From a virus, in IMG/VR virus record IMGVR_UViG_3300044952_001036, positions 1-22,081 of that record: DNA of 22,081 bases. One strand, given 5' to 3'. Positions 1 to 8,215 of this stretch are shown one piece after another (position 1 is the stretch's first letter; the number at the start of each line of letters is the position of its first letter). The notes under the pieces are model-generated. The model made no database searches. It was not told the DNA's origin and saw only the letters and a list, made by a program, of their open reading frames with translations. The position numbers were made by a program, and so were the translations under genes.

Positions 1-1524
1 GTCTCCGCTTTCGTCAGTTGTGGTATGGAATACACGTCCACCAGCTAGTGCAATAGTATATTTGTTGGGATCAGCGTAGCCACTGCCATCTTGACTGGGG
101 CTGAGTTTGGCATAATCCAAGCCAGCACCAGCATAGCTCATGGTATAGCCGCTGGCTTCAATCAAGGAGCCAAACTTGATCCTGGCTCGCAATTGACGGC
201 CAGCTATGGGCAAAGACTTCAAGCTAATAACTGAACAAGGCAAACCACCCGCTGTTACACCTTTTGATACTGTGTAATCAACAGTAGGCAGCAAGGGTGT
301 CGCAGCGTCTAAAAATTGCACTTCCAATTCACTGAATTGATTTGGCAAAACATAAGTACCCCCAGTTGTGACAAAATCAGAACTGACACCATTTGTGGCC
401 CAAGTTTGATTTACAGCCACAGGGCTATCAGTGGTTTCAAGATATCTGTGCCCTTGACTCCAAAGTGCATAATTGCCAAAACTGCAATTGCTGTTCAATG
501 CAGTCACGTGACCACCATCAAGGCACAGCAAGCCAAACTGGCAGAAGTTAACGAAAAAACTCACCAACTGCATGTAACCTTTGCCAATGACTTTGACGCC
601 GATACCACCAAGATTGATTTGAGTAAATGCGTCAATAACAATGCTGTGAATCCTATTATTGGGTCCCAAAACACTGGGATCAATCAACACACCGCCACCA
701 CCTGGGTAAATCCCTGATCCAGTGTCTGGATCGCCACTGATGCTGGAACAGTTTTGTACATAGGGACTGACCAAGATGTCTGCACCTGGAGCAAAGCCAA
801 AGGCAAATCCTGTTTGTCGAGTTGTGGAGATCAGTGCTGATGTATTCACTCCACTTGTGTTGGCATAACCTGCTGGAGTTATATCCAATGCTGATGGATT
901 CAATCTATGATCTCTTACAGTAATGCCATACACATAACACTTGCTGTTCAAATAAAATACATCAGTAGTTGCGACTCTTGGTCGTATGGAAACAGCTCTA
1001 AGATTATCGCCAATAATACTAACACCTGGCGGAATTTCAATTGGACAGTCTTCAGTATAGTCACCTGCTGCTACCAAAATAGCTGTGTGATCAGGTCGGA
1101 ATGCACCAGTGGCAATTTGTCTAGCTGCTTCAGCACATGCAGCTTTCACAGTACGCTTGGCGCTATACCAACTTTGTCCACTGTTGGTATCATTACCACT
1201 TTCTGCAACGTAAATGCGATTTTTAACAATTGCATCAGCAATCTGTTGCAGGCTTTCTGCATTTAGCAGTTTCCAAACACTGCCTTCCCAAACATACATT
1301 TGTTTGTCTGTGGTTTTGTACCAAAGCTGTCCTTGTGTGGGACTTTGTGGAGGACTTTGGTCGGCAAAATTTTCCATGAGATGAACAAGATTTTCATTCA
1401 AATAAGTACCGTAATTGGCAAAATTCTTACCAAATAGGATCAAACTGGAAACTGTGCTGTTATACTGTCCTGGCGGAATACTTGCCAGCGTAGTGCCATT
1501 GGTCTTTGTGATATTTGTATTCAT
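1..1524 (-). CDS. Tail fibre / virion structural protein with beta-helix-like region, partial (C-terminus beyond left edge)
   Basis: An open frame of 508 codons starts at ATG 1524-1522 and leaves the window without a stop. Residues about 60-87 (QGQLWYKTTDKQMYVWEG) match the short 'G-x-LW-x-x-T...W-x-G' modules common in phage fibre and neck proteins. Residues 103-130 (IYVAESGNDTNSG, then a W..A..T..A pattern) resemble the opening of right-handed parallel beta-helix fibres; Gly/Asn-rich beta-type sequence follows to about residue 330. No signal peptide or membrane segment is seen. The start lies 8 bases after the portal stop codon and has no clear Shine-Dalgarno sequence, so it is probably translated by coupling to the portal gene. 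Role by inference: a receptor-binding or neck/fibre component of the virion. The exact T4 counterpart is not recognised, and the missing C-terminus would decide it. Confidence 0.7.
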   Translation of the reverse strand, partial: MNTNITKTNGTTLASIPPGQYNSTVSSLILFGKNFANYGTYLNENLVHLMENFADQSPPQSPTQGQLWYKTTDKQMYVWEGSVWKLLNAESLQQIADAIVKNRIYVAESGNDTNSGQSWYSAKRTVKAACAEAARQIATGAFRPDHTAILVAAGDYTEDCPIEIPPGVSIIGDNLRAVSIRPRVATTDVFYLNSKCYVYGITVRDHRLNPSALDITPAGYANTSGVNTSALISTTRQTGFAFGFAPGADILVSPYVQNCSSISGDPDTGSGIYPGGGGVLIDPSVLGPNNRIHSIVIDAFTQINLGGIGVKVIGKGYMQLVSFFVNFCQFGLLCLDGGHVTALNSNCSFGNYALWSQGHRYLETTDSPVAVNQTWATNGVSSDFVTTGGTYVLPNQFSELEVQFLDAATPLLPTVDYTVSKGVTAGGLPCSVISLKSLPIAGRQLRARIKFGSLIEASGYTMSYAGAGLDYAKLSPSQDGSGYADPNKYTIALAGGRVFHTTTDESGD

Positions 1525-1532
1525 CTTGATAT

Positions 1533-3290
1533 TTACTGTGTTTCAGTTGGAGGTGTTTCAGCACCTGGAGCAACTTCAGGTGTTTCAAATCCCGGTGTCT
1601 CAAGCGGGGCTTCAGGAGGCATCTCAGGTCCACCCATACCAAAATCAGGCTCTGGTGAAGGGCGTATCCCTATTGAACCCAGTCCCACACCCCTGTCTTC
1701 AATGGGGCTGGTGCCAGTCTTGCCTTTGACTTTGTCGTTGTTTTCTTCTTTCCACATCCGCTCATTTTCCAGAATATCTTCTTCTGTCCATCCTAGATAA
1801 CGCTTGAGCGCATATCTCTTGCTCATGTAAGCTCTTGCATCACTGTTCATAGCTGAACTGAAGAGGTTAACACGCTCAGTGTCAATGCTCATGTTGCGAT
1901 ATTGACTGAAACTTTGTGGAACGTTAAATGCCAACTCAAACAAACTGCTGTGTACCTCAATGCCACGGAACTTCAAAAACAATTTAAATTCCATATCCAA
2001 TGTTGGCGCAAGACTGTTCTGCAATCTTTGGCAATATTTGTTGAATCTATACTCTTGGATAAATGCTGTTCCCACTTTGCCATCGTTGTAGACTGCTGTG
2101 CCATCATCTGGTCCAGTGGGCAAATAGCTGCTGGGAATACCTAGCCCGCGCATCAACTTGTTGTTGAAGTATTTCAAGTCGTCAATAGTGCCCAAGTTTT
2201 CGCCAGCATTCAAAGTGTCAATAGTTGTGCCGCGTTGTTCACTGTTGGTTGCAAGGAAGAAATCTTCTGTAATGCTTATGGGGTTGTAGGCGCTGTCAAT
2301 AATACTTGAGCCACCACCTGTGCGGTTTGGGAGTCGCCTTTGGTAAATTTCGTTTTTAACTCTTTCAACATACTGCATGGCACGTTGACCTTGCAGCTGA
2401 CCCACGTCAATCTTAAACACTCTGCGCTCAGGTGCACGCACAATACGGTAAATGAGAATGCAGTCTTCCAACAGGTCTTTTTGTTTGTAAGTTTTGTAAA
2501 CTGCCTCAATGATGCTGGTGCCAAAAGGCCAATATTGATCCAAGCCTTCACTTAAACTGAGATGCACCACGTGGTTGGCATCAATTGCCATGCTGTTGGC
2601 TGGATTGTAAAATCTGCTGGTACGGCCGCCAGGTGTTGTGGGCTGTCCATAGTTGATGTTGCCTGCACCAGCTGCTGGGTTCGCACTTCTGGGATAACCT
2701 CCTGGGAAACTGTATTGATCATGCACAAGAGGGTTGGTTGCCACTAGACTTTGTAAATTGAAATCCAAATCTCTAATCACATATTGTTCAATTTTTTTGC
2801 CTTGTGCCTCATTGACAATGATTTTTTCCACTTTGGCTGAATCCACCCACAACAGCTCATAGGTTTCTGGATCTCGGACGAAAAATTGATCACCGTATTT
2901 GACAGTATTACGAAATATTTTGAAGATTCGTTGATTTAGTTTGTTGATGCTGCACCATTGTTGAAGTGCACTGGCTAAAAGTTCTGTTTCTGTTTCAGTA
3001 ACATCACCTTTCCAAATAAATCGGAAAGGAATAGGCTCATCATCACTTTGGTTTTGTGTGCAAAACTCAGCAATAGTGTCCAAGCTGCGATTGATTTCAC
3101 TATCTAAATCAGCTTGTTCATAAGCCACATAGCGTTCAACCCGGTTTGGAGCACCAGCATAGACTTCAGGCAAATAGCTGCTGAATTTTGTAGTAGTTGC
3201 ACCTTGACTGTTGTCTTTGTTGATTTCTGCTAGTCTTGCAGTGAGTCTAGCTTGACTCGGTACTGTTGTGAAATATTTTTTCCAAGCCAT
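1533..3290 (-). CDS. gp20: Portal vertex protein (T4 gp20-like)
   Basis: The 585-residue protein is slightly longer than T4 gp20 (524). It opens with a polar, poorly conserved N-terminus. The core then follows the pattern of T4-type portals: a segment asking for 'DSEI..SLDTIAEFCTQ' around residues 63-80, 'NTVKYGDQFF' near residue 130, and a long conserved stretch around residues 300-400 that includes the crown/stem helices and 'GLGIPSSYL'. The last 50 residues are rich in Pro, Glu and Gly and look disordered. In this family twelve copies form the ring at one capsid vertex through which DNA is packaged and ejected and to which the neck attaches. The ATG at 3290 is preceded by GAGAGA and, 28 bases upstream, by a late-type promoter. 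The fibre-like gene follows 8 bases after the stop. Confidence 0.9.
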   Translation of the reverse strand: MAWKKYFTTVPSQARLTARLAEINKDNSQGATTTKFSSYLPEVYAGAPNRVERYVAYEQADLDSEINRSLDTIAEFCTQNQSDDEPIPFRFIWKGDVTETETELLASALQQWCSINKLNQRIFKIFRNTVKYGDQFFVRDPETYELLWVDSAKVEKIIVNEAQGKKIEQYVIRDLDFNLQSLVATNPLVHDQYSFPGGYPRSANPAAGAGNINYGQPTTPGGRTSRFYNPANSMAIDANHVVHLSLSEGLDQYWPFGTSIIEAVYKTYKQKDLLEDCILIYRIVRAPERRVFKIDVGQLQGQRAMQYVERVKNEIYQRRLPNRTGGGSSIIDSAYNPISITEDFFLATNSEQRGTTIDTLNAGENLGTIDDLKYFNNKLMRGLGIPSSYLPTGPDDGTAVYNDGKVGTAFIQEYRFNKYCQRLQNSLAPTLDMEFKLFLKFRGIEVHSSLFELAFNVPQSFSQYRNMSIDTERVNLFSSAMNSDARAYMSKRYALKRYLGWTEEDILENERMWKEENNDKVKGKTGTSPIEDRGVGLGSIGIRPSPEPDFGMGGPEMPPEAPLETPGFETPEVAPGAETPPTETQ

Positions 3291-3317
3291 CAGGGTTCTG
3301 TTTCTCTCGGTTTTTGA

Positions 3318-3325
3318 TATTTATG
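3318..3325 (-). promoter_or_regulatory. Late-type promoter CATAAATA upstream of the portal gene
   Basis: On the minus strand the octamer reads CATAAATA, one base from the T4 late consensus TATAAATA that is read by gp55-type sigma factors. It lies 28 bases before the portal ATG inside a 65-base gap between genes. The same octamer, or the exact consensus, occurs at a similar distance before two other genes in this window. Confidence 0.6.
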
Positions 3326-3355
3326 TGAGAAAAATACCCAGAAAAAAGATTACCT

Positions 3356-5686
3356 CTAGGCAAAGTCACCAATTATTCCAGCTGTGATACGTGCTTGTCT
3401 TGCTTGATCTTGGATGTAGGGTGTTTGTGCTGCCACTGTGCTGTTCAAGGTAGTGACCATACCTAATAGTGCATCGTTTTGCGGTGCCATTGGTGGCGCA
3501 AGACTAGTCATAGTGGCTTGGGCTGCCACTCTACTTACAAGTGCCGCCATAGCAGAAACATATGACGTGCTGCTCGCTTGCATTTCAACAAGTGCAGTTG
3601 AATCTTGTAATACGCTGCTGGCATCGCCAGTTTGCTCGCCCGGCTTAGCTTCTGCTGCACTTGCTGAACTTGTCCCATAGCCTGTGATGCCCCCGACTAA
3701 TCCGCCAAGTAGGGCTCCTGCCAAGATACCACCAGGGCCTGCCCCTATGCCTGCAAGAGCTCCCGTTGCTGCACCGCCCAATGCACCGCCCAACCAACCA
3801 TCCAAACCTACTTTACTACCTAGATATGCCCCTCCTAGTCCGCCCGCTACTCCTAGCCCGCCAGCGCCTATCAACCTGCCCCTCCCTAGTCCGCCCATAG
3901 TAGATGCTCCCTGCATAAGACCAGACATCATTCCTGTTGAGCCCAACATTGAAGTCAAACCCAAGCCTCCTCCTCCCAGTAACCGTGGTATCGCAGCTTT
4001 TAAAGCTGTACTTGCCAGCAATTTAGGCATCAATGCCACAGCAGCTCCTGTGGCTAAGGCCGAAGCTGCTCCTGACATACCACTAGCAGCCATTCCATAA
4101 AATGAGTTTGCTGCTCCTGCGCCTGCGCCAGTTGCTGCTGCCAAGGGTTCAAGAACTTTCGTAAACAAGCCCAACTGTTGTGTAGCTGCATAGAGCGCTG
4201 CCTTGAAGTCACCAGTGATACGAGCAGTATCCATAGTCACTTTTTGCATGGCAGTAGTAGCTCGATCTAAGTTTCCACCTCTGCCAGAGAAAATATTCAA
4301 AATTCTTTCCATGCCGCCAGGCCGGGCTGCTGCTGCTTGTGCCCGTTCAGCTTCTGGCAACATCTTGGCAAACATTTCTGCTCCACCAGCGTATGGCCCT
4401 CCTTGCTGTGCTTGTATTTGCAATCTCTCAGCACCAGGGCCTTCTGTCAAAGCCGTTTGAACTTGTTGCACTAAACGCATCGTATCTTCAGTAGTCCCAG
4501 TAGTCAATCCGCGAGACAGTGCTGTCATGGATGGCATCAATTCGCCCATGCTCATCATCGCCCGCGCCTGAGGATCACTAGGCATAAGGCCCATTTGCAT
4601 ACCTACAGCGATTCGAGCCATTGCAGGACCCATTTCACCAAACTGGCCCGCTATTACAGATTTATTGGCTTCAAGGCGTGCAGCCTCTTCAGGATTAGTT
4701 TTTCTTAACGTACGTATACGGAGCATAATTGCTGCATCTTCCGCAGCAGCTTTTTGTCTCGCTTGTATTTCTTTTCTGTCTTTGCCTGTTAACTCAGTCA
4801 ATGCAGTTAGTTCTCGCACATATTTGACTGCACCTTCTCTTTGCATTTCAGTACTCATACCATAAGCTGAGCCGCCTTTGGCTAACATATCAAGGAAAAA
4901 AGCTACAGACTCTCCTTGTTGAGAAAGGGTTTGGTTATACAAGCCAAATTCGCGTGTACTATCTTGAACCCCTCGCACCAATTTGACAAATTTTTCTTCA
5001 CCAACACCACTTATTGTTGTGCCAAACTGCCCCACAATTCCTTGAAACTCTTCCAGCTTCAACCCACTGCGGCCAACCATTTCCTGCATCTTTTCAAGGC
5101 TGCCGCCAAAAGTGACACCAGTGCTGGCCATTGCTTGAAAAGCTGGCATTCCGCTAGCAAAAATTCCCACACCGGCAGCAACTGTTGCTACAGCTTTATT
5201 CAAAAATGAGAAACCTAAGCTAAGCTTAGTAGCATTGCCGCTTGTATCTCGAAACTTCATATCCAGGTAAGATAGGCTGCTTGTTACCCCATCATATAAC
5301 TTTGTGCTGTCAAACTTGCTCACCCTCTCCAAGCTGGATCGCAAGTCATCTACACTGCGTTTGTAACTGCCTTGAATCTCCTTATCAAAATCTTGCATGC
5401 GCTGCTCATGACGCAGCTTATTGACTTCTGCACGTTTGGATTTTTCAGCCTCTATTTGAAGTTTAGTCAAGCCACTGGCTGCATCCCCTAAGGCTTCGTT
5501 GAATTCTTGCAGATTGGCCAAGTCTTCTTGTTTGACATCAGCTATTTTGGCCAAAAGCTTGTTGCTAGTGCTAACTTTGTCGCGCAGCTCTGCCAAGGTG
5601 CGATCTTGCGCCCAATTCTTGCTGATAGTTGTTAACTCACTAGCTGTAACATTCATACAAATTTCTCGCAATAGGAGACTAGCCAT
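3356..5686 (-). CDS. Tape-measure-like tail protein (Gly/Ala-rich, coiled coil)
   Basis: The product is 776 residues from ATG 5686 (GGGG about 7 bases upstream). An in-frame TTG at 5707 and an ATG at 5656 are alternative starts. Residues about 20-145 are polar and charged with heptad-like spacing (coiled coil). A hydrophobic Gly/Ala stretch follows near 165-190, then a long helical region. Residues about 510-690 are packed with glycine-zipper patterns (GGALGGAATGALAGIGAG and similar) of the kind found in membrane-inserting parts of tape-measure proteins. The C-terminus is again helical. No enzyme motif is visible. Tape-measure proteins fill the tail tube, set its length and help DNA cross the cell envelope. 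The gene lies head to head with the gp26/gp51-like frameshift pair, the usual company of a tape measure. The family assignment is inferred from composition and context; another inner-virion protein is possible. Confidence 0.6.
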   Translation of the reverse strand: MASLLLREICMNVTASELTTISKNWAQDRTLAELRDKVSTSNKLLAKIADVKQEDLANLQEFNEALGDAASGLTKLQIEAEKSKRAEVNKLRHEQRMQDFDKEIQGSYKRSVDDLRSSLERVSKFDSTKLYDGVTSSLSYLDMKFRDTSGNATKLSLGFSFLNKAVATVAAGVGIFASGMPAFQAMASTGVTFGGSLEKMQEMVGRSGLKLEEFQGIVGQFGTTISGVGEEKFVKLVRGVQDSTREFGLYNQTLSQQGESVAFFLDMLAKGGSAYGMSTEMQREGAVKYVRELTALTELTGKDRKEIQARQKAAAEDAAIMLRIRTLRKTNPEEAARLEANKSVIAGQFGEMGPAMARIAVGMQMGLMPSDPQARAMMSMGELMPSMTALSRGLTTGTTEDTMRLVQQVQTALTEGPGAERLQIQAQQGGPYAGGAEMFAKMLPEAERAQAAAARPGGMERILNIFSGRGGNLDRATTAMQKVTMDTARITGDFKAALYAATQQLGLFTKVLEPLAAATGAGAGAANSFYGMAASGMSGAASALATGAAVALMPKLLASTALKAAIPRLLGGGGLGLTSMLGSTGMMSGLMQGASTMGGLGRGRLIGAGGLGVAGGLGGAYLGSKVGLDGWLGGALGGAATGALAGIGAGPGGILAGALLGGLVGGITGYGTSSASAAEAKPGEQTGDASSVLQDSTALVEMQASSTSYVSAMAALVSRVAAQATMTSLAPPMAPQNDALLGMVTTLNSTVAAQTPYIQDQARQARITAGIIGDFA

Positions 5687-5740
5687 ATTTAAGCCCCGTA
5701 AATACAAGGAAATAAAACGCTAAGATTATAAGGCAGCCCG

Positions 5741-6574
5741 ATGACTAATCCGTTAAGTCAATATTTTCACACTCCCAAAGCCTACGCCCAATTGCCTACC
5801 CGCGGCAAATTTTACACCAGTGACTTTTTAACTTTGGCAGTAAATGGAGAAATTGCAGTGTATCCACTCACAGCAATTGATCAAATCATGCTGAAAACTC
5901 CTGATGCAATGTTGAACGGTGACGCATTGTTGAGTGTGTTCAGGAATTGTGTGCCTGGCGTAAAAGATCCAAAAAAGCTTGTTGAGCCTGATATCAACAC
6001 ACTGCTTGTGGCAATACGTATTGCCAGTTCTGGTCCAACAATGGAAGTGGATACCAAGTGCCCAAGCTGTGGAAAAGAGCACAACTTTGGCATTGATTTA
6101 AGTGTATTTATTGAAACTCAGAGCTATGTGGACGGGCCCTGTTATGTGGAAATAGATGGCGCCTTACAAGTTTTCCTGCGTCCTTACAATTTTGAACAAC
6201 GGAATTTACAGCTACTAAACGAGGTTGAGCAAGCTCGTAGTATTCGAACTCTTGAAGAAACTGACACCACTGATGCAGAAAAAATCAGCAGCGTAACAAA
6301 ACAAGTGAGCCGGATGGCGCAGCGCACATTGGACATCATGGCCATGAGCATAACTGAAATCAAAATAATCAGTAGTGGTGAAATGGTCACCAATCAAGAA
6401 TACATTCAAGAGTTTGTGAAAGGTATTCCCACAACCAGTGCCAACGCCATCATCGACAAGTTGAAAGAGCTCAACAAAACTGGTATTGATACCGAAACCT
6501 CTTTTCAATGCGACGGTTGCTCACACACTTGGAGCCAGTCAATTGACTTTGATCCCACAAGTTTTTTCGACTAA
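5741..6574 (+). CDS. gp26: Baseplate hub / tail assembly chaperone protein (T4 gp26-like)
   Basis: The 277-residue product matches the T4 gp26-type baseplate family. It has an N-terminal 'LPTRGKFY' motif near residue 18, a helical middle with 'ITEIKIIS' near 205, and a C-terminal acidic tail. Two CxxC pairs, C107/C110 (CPSCGKEHNFG) and C257/C260 (CDGCSHTW), could form a four-cysteine zinc site. T4 gp26 is needed to assemble the central hub; its position beside a tape-measure-like gene suggests a chaperone-like role. ATG 5741 has AAGG 8 bases upstream. A degenerate late-type box (GTAAATA ending at 5704) lies 37 bases before it. The last codons contain a T TTT TTC slippery site directly before the TAA stop and a hairpin, so a minority product of about 355 residues is expected. 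Confidence 0.82.
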   Translation: MTNPLSQYFHTPKAYAQLPTRGKFYTSDFLTLAVNGEIAVYPLTAIDQIMLKTPDAMLNGDALLSVFRNCVPGVKDPKKLVEPDINTLLVAIRIASSGPTMEVDTKCPSCGKEHNFGIDLSVFIETQSYVDGPCYVEIDGALQVFLRPYNFEQRNLQLLNEVEQARSIRTLEETDTTDAEKISSVTKQVSRMAQRTLDIMAMSITEIKIISSGEMVTNQEYIQEFVKGIPTTSANAIIDKLKELNKTGIDTETSFQCDGCSHTWSQSIDFDPTSFFD

Positions 6575-6622
6575 AGCTTCTCAGGGGTGATCCTGTAGCC
6601 ATCACCCAAATACTGAGAAGCT
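6562..6622 (+). promoter_or_regulatory. Programmed -1 ribosomal frameshift signal (slippery heptamer plus hairpin)
   Basis: The slippery heptamer T TTT TTC lies at 6562-6568 in the register X XXY YYZ of the gp26-like frame. A 6-base spacer that contains the zero-frame stop TAA (6572-6574) follows. Then comes a two-tier hairpin: AGCTTCTCAG (6575-6584) pairs perfectly with CTGAGAAGCT (6613-6622), and inside it GGGTGAT (6585-6591) pairs with ATCACCC (6601-6607). The loop has 9 bases and there is a 5-base bulge (6608-6612). Slippery sequence, spacing and stem strength all match known bacterial and phage frameshift sites. There is no U-run, so a terminator is unlikely. Confidence 0.85.
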
Positions 6623-6807
6623 GTGAAAAAGAAGTGGAAATGATTGAAAGCGATATTGCCAACCTAGTGTATTACATGAACGGAGGACTCACCTACAGTG
6701 AAGCTTGGCGTCTCACCACTTCACAGATGAAATCTTTGAGTGGAACTATTTCCAAACACTATGAGATGCAAGCCGAAGCTTATAGGAAGGCTCAATCAAA
6801 GAAGTGA
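6568..6807 (+). CDS. gp51: gp51-like C-terminal extension reached by -1 frameshift from the gp26-like gene
   Basis: After a -1 slip on the heptamer, 79 further codons are open from CGA 6568 to the stop TGA 6805-6807. The sequence begins RLKLLRGDPVAIT and later contains 'LVYYMNGGLTYSEAWRLT', close to the pattern of T4 gp51-type small hub-assembly proteins (Tyr-Gly-Gly-Leu followed by a helix). An internal ATG at 6640 would give a free 55-residue protein, but it has only a weak ribosome-binding site. The frame is open across the whole join, and no independent start lies near the upstream stop. I therefore read it mainly as the second half of a G/GT-type tail chaperone fusion (about 355 residues in total). 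Whether the free short form is also made is unknown. Confidence 0.75.
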   Translation, partial: RLKLLRGDPVAITQILRSCEKEVEMIESDIANLVYYMNGGLTYSEAWRLTTSQMKSLSGTISKHYEMQAEAYRKAQSKK

Positions 6808-6895
6808 TAATTTTAGCTGGGCGTGATCTGGTATGAATCTCAATGATCTTATTGATGATATTATTGGATCTGGAATAGGATACTTGTTGGACTGA

Positions 6896-7300
6896 TAATA
6901 GTTCTGGGTATTTCGTTAGGGAGGAAGTCACACTTCTCCCCACCGGGAGGAGAAGTTTGAAAAGGCTTTCGTATAGGGCTTCGGCCTGCCTGTCTCGTCT
7001 TGGGAATTGCTTCCAGCTGGCGGAGAACCTATTTCCAGCGTTCCTGACTCTCTTCTCGGACTTATGCTCATGGAGCTGCCTTCTCGGTTATGTGCTCATC
7101 ACACACGCAGGGAATTCAGTCAGACAGGCTGTTGACTGAACCCCTTCCAGCTTCACGGGACAGTGAGAGGCTGGATCCTTTTTGTTCACTTTTGTGGCGA
7201 GGGCATAGAACCGTAAACCCTCATACGCAATTTTCCCCGGCCTTCGCGCCTGGTAGATACGGATGGACACTACACCATCATATAAAGCCACTATGTTTTA
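6896..7300. ncRNA. Candidate structured non-coding RNA (GC-rich block, strand uncertain)
   Basis: About 400 bases without a convincing gene, clearly richer in GC than the flanks (about 55% in 6961-7020 against about 30% just right of it). It holds many local inverted repeats: ACTTCTCC 6932-6939 with GGAGAAGT 6949-6956; a C(UUCG)G hairpin at 6976-6987; GCTGG 7016-7020 with CCAGC 7035-7039; TTCAGTCA 7115-7122 with TGACTGAA 7133-7140; TCCAGC 7146-7151 with GCTGGA 7170-7175 enclosing TCAC/GTGA; GAGGG 7199-7203 with CCCTC 7218-7222; GGC/GCC around 7239-7250; and GATGG 7262-7266 with CCATC 7275-7279. Two near-copies of CTTCTCGG...TTATG...CTCAT start at 7052 and 7080. No tRNA, tmRNA, RNase P or group I intron core was recognised. 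The canonical UUCG loop favours the plus strand, but only weakly. Confidence 0.4.
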
Positions 7301-7313
7301 AAAATATACTCTG

Positions 7314-8123
7314 TTATGCGTAGTTGCTGATTCTATAATTGCCTGGACTACGTGCTGTGCTGTCTAGGTATTTCAAAAGATAATTGTTTTTTGTATTTTT
7401 GAAGTCAATTACCCAAGGTGTGTTGTATTCACAGAATCTACCACTCTCTTGCTTGACTATTGCTGTTGTCCATCGATTGTATTCGTTAAGGTTAAAATGC
7501 GGAATAATAATGGGTTTTGTAGTTAACGGAGTCCAAATTTCTGTATGTTGTTCAGTGTTGTTGTATTTGTATTTGATTTCATTACGAGGGATCTGTGCAT
7601 GACGTTTGTTGCTGATTTCCAGCTCACTCAAGCTGCTGGGTGGTGTCTTGTAAGCCACCTCAATTATATCGCTTGATTGGGGATGAGCCAAAATGTCTGC
7701 TTGCTCTTTGTAAAAATCAATAACTGCTCTAGCCATCTGTTTTTTGGCTTCTGGAATCATAATCCAGCGATTGGCTCCTGCAGATTCAAACATCATAATT
7801 TGCGCTTCGGTCAAAATTGTTTTTTGTGTGAGTCTGTCAAAAGCAACTGGAAAATAACTTTTCAGTTGTTCAGGCCATTCTTGAGGCTTTTTCACCAATT
7901 CGCGAATGTTGAGATTGTATTTGGCTAGATCACAAAAGAGTGATGCTTGATCGTGTGTGATGTTGAGAATAGTTTGTGGAAATGCTCTTACACGACTGCT
8001 AAAGGTTCCTACAAGAGTATTGTAAAATCCCAACTCTTGCCGGAAAAAACTATTGAGCCGATTTTGATCTACTGGATCAACTACAATAAAAATGCTGCGG
8101 TGTTGTGGCTTGTTGTGCTTCAT
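7314..8123 (-). CDS. Unrecognised phage protein
   Basis: The 269-residue product is counted from ATG 8123, which has a weak AGAG about 10 bases upstream. I do not recognise the family. The sequence is soluble, with a beta strand/Asp pattern near the start (SIFIVVDPVDQNRL), helices in the middle, and several Trp/Tyr residues in the last third; no membrane segment, cysteine cluster or nuclease motif is seen. The same frame is open further upstream to a TTG at 8240 and reads plausibly as protein (for example 'FIVLDGYNQ'). That start would overlap the divergent nuclease gene by 25 bases and has no ribosome-binding site. The shorter start leaves a 92-base gap between the two genes that could hold divergent promoters (TATAAT-like on minus, TATAAAAT on plus). 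The gene faces the candidate RNA block on its downstream side. Confidence 0.65.
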   Translation of the reverse strand: MKHNKPQHRSIFIVVDPVDQNRLNSFFRQELGFYNTLVGTFSSRVRAFPQTILNITHDQASLFCDLAKYNLNIRELVKKPQEWPEQLKSYFPVAFDRLTQKTILTEAQIMMFESAGANRWIMIPEAKKQMARAVIDFYKEQADILAHPQSSDIIEVAYKTPPSSLSELEISNKRHAQIPRNEIKYKYNNTEQHTEIWTPLTTKPIIIPHFNLNEYNRWTTAIVKQESGRFCEYNTPWVIDFKNTKNNYLLKYLDSTARSPGNYRISNYA

Positions 8124-8215
8124 TTGAAATGCTCTTTTGTTATTTTGATTATAGCCATCTAAAACTATAAAATCAAAGACTTCCAGAGCTTTTTCTGGAT
8201 TACAGGAAAAAACAT

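Noticed and set aside
3684-4100. Rightward Pro/Ala-rich reading frame of 138 codons
   Set aside because: It is the antisense of the Gly/Ala-rich part of the tape-measure-like gene; its Pro-rich composition is explained by that and it has no plausible ribosome-binding site.
5687-5707. Start of the tape-measure-like gene at TTG 5707
   Set aside because: ATG 5686 is in the same frame with a better-placed GGGG; the extra 7 codons have no support.
6575-6622. Hairpin read as a transcription terminator
   Set aside because: No U-run follows, it lies inside an open -1 frame, and its 6-base distance to a slippery heptamer fits frameshifting much better.
6833-6895. 20-codon rightward mini-gene (MNLNDLIDDIIGSGIGYLLD)
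   Set aside because: It has no ribosome-binding site of note and is too short to judge; chance is likely, although its hydrophobic, acidic sequence is protein-like.
7088-7291. Leftward reading frame of 67 codons in the GC-rich block
   Set aside because: It starts at GTG without a ribosome-binding site, resembles no known family, and runs through several perfect hairpins, so an RNA element explains the block better. Not fully excluded.
6900-7300. tRNA, tmRNA, RNase P RNA or group I intron
   Set aside because: There is no T-loop GTTCRA pattern, no CCA-type acceptor, no RNase P core and no intron P7 core. The GAGGAAGTC stretch near 6921 only superficially recalls RNase P.
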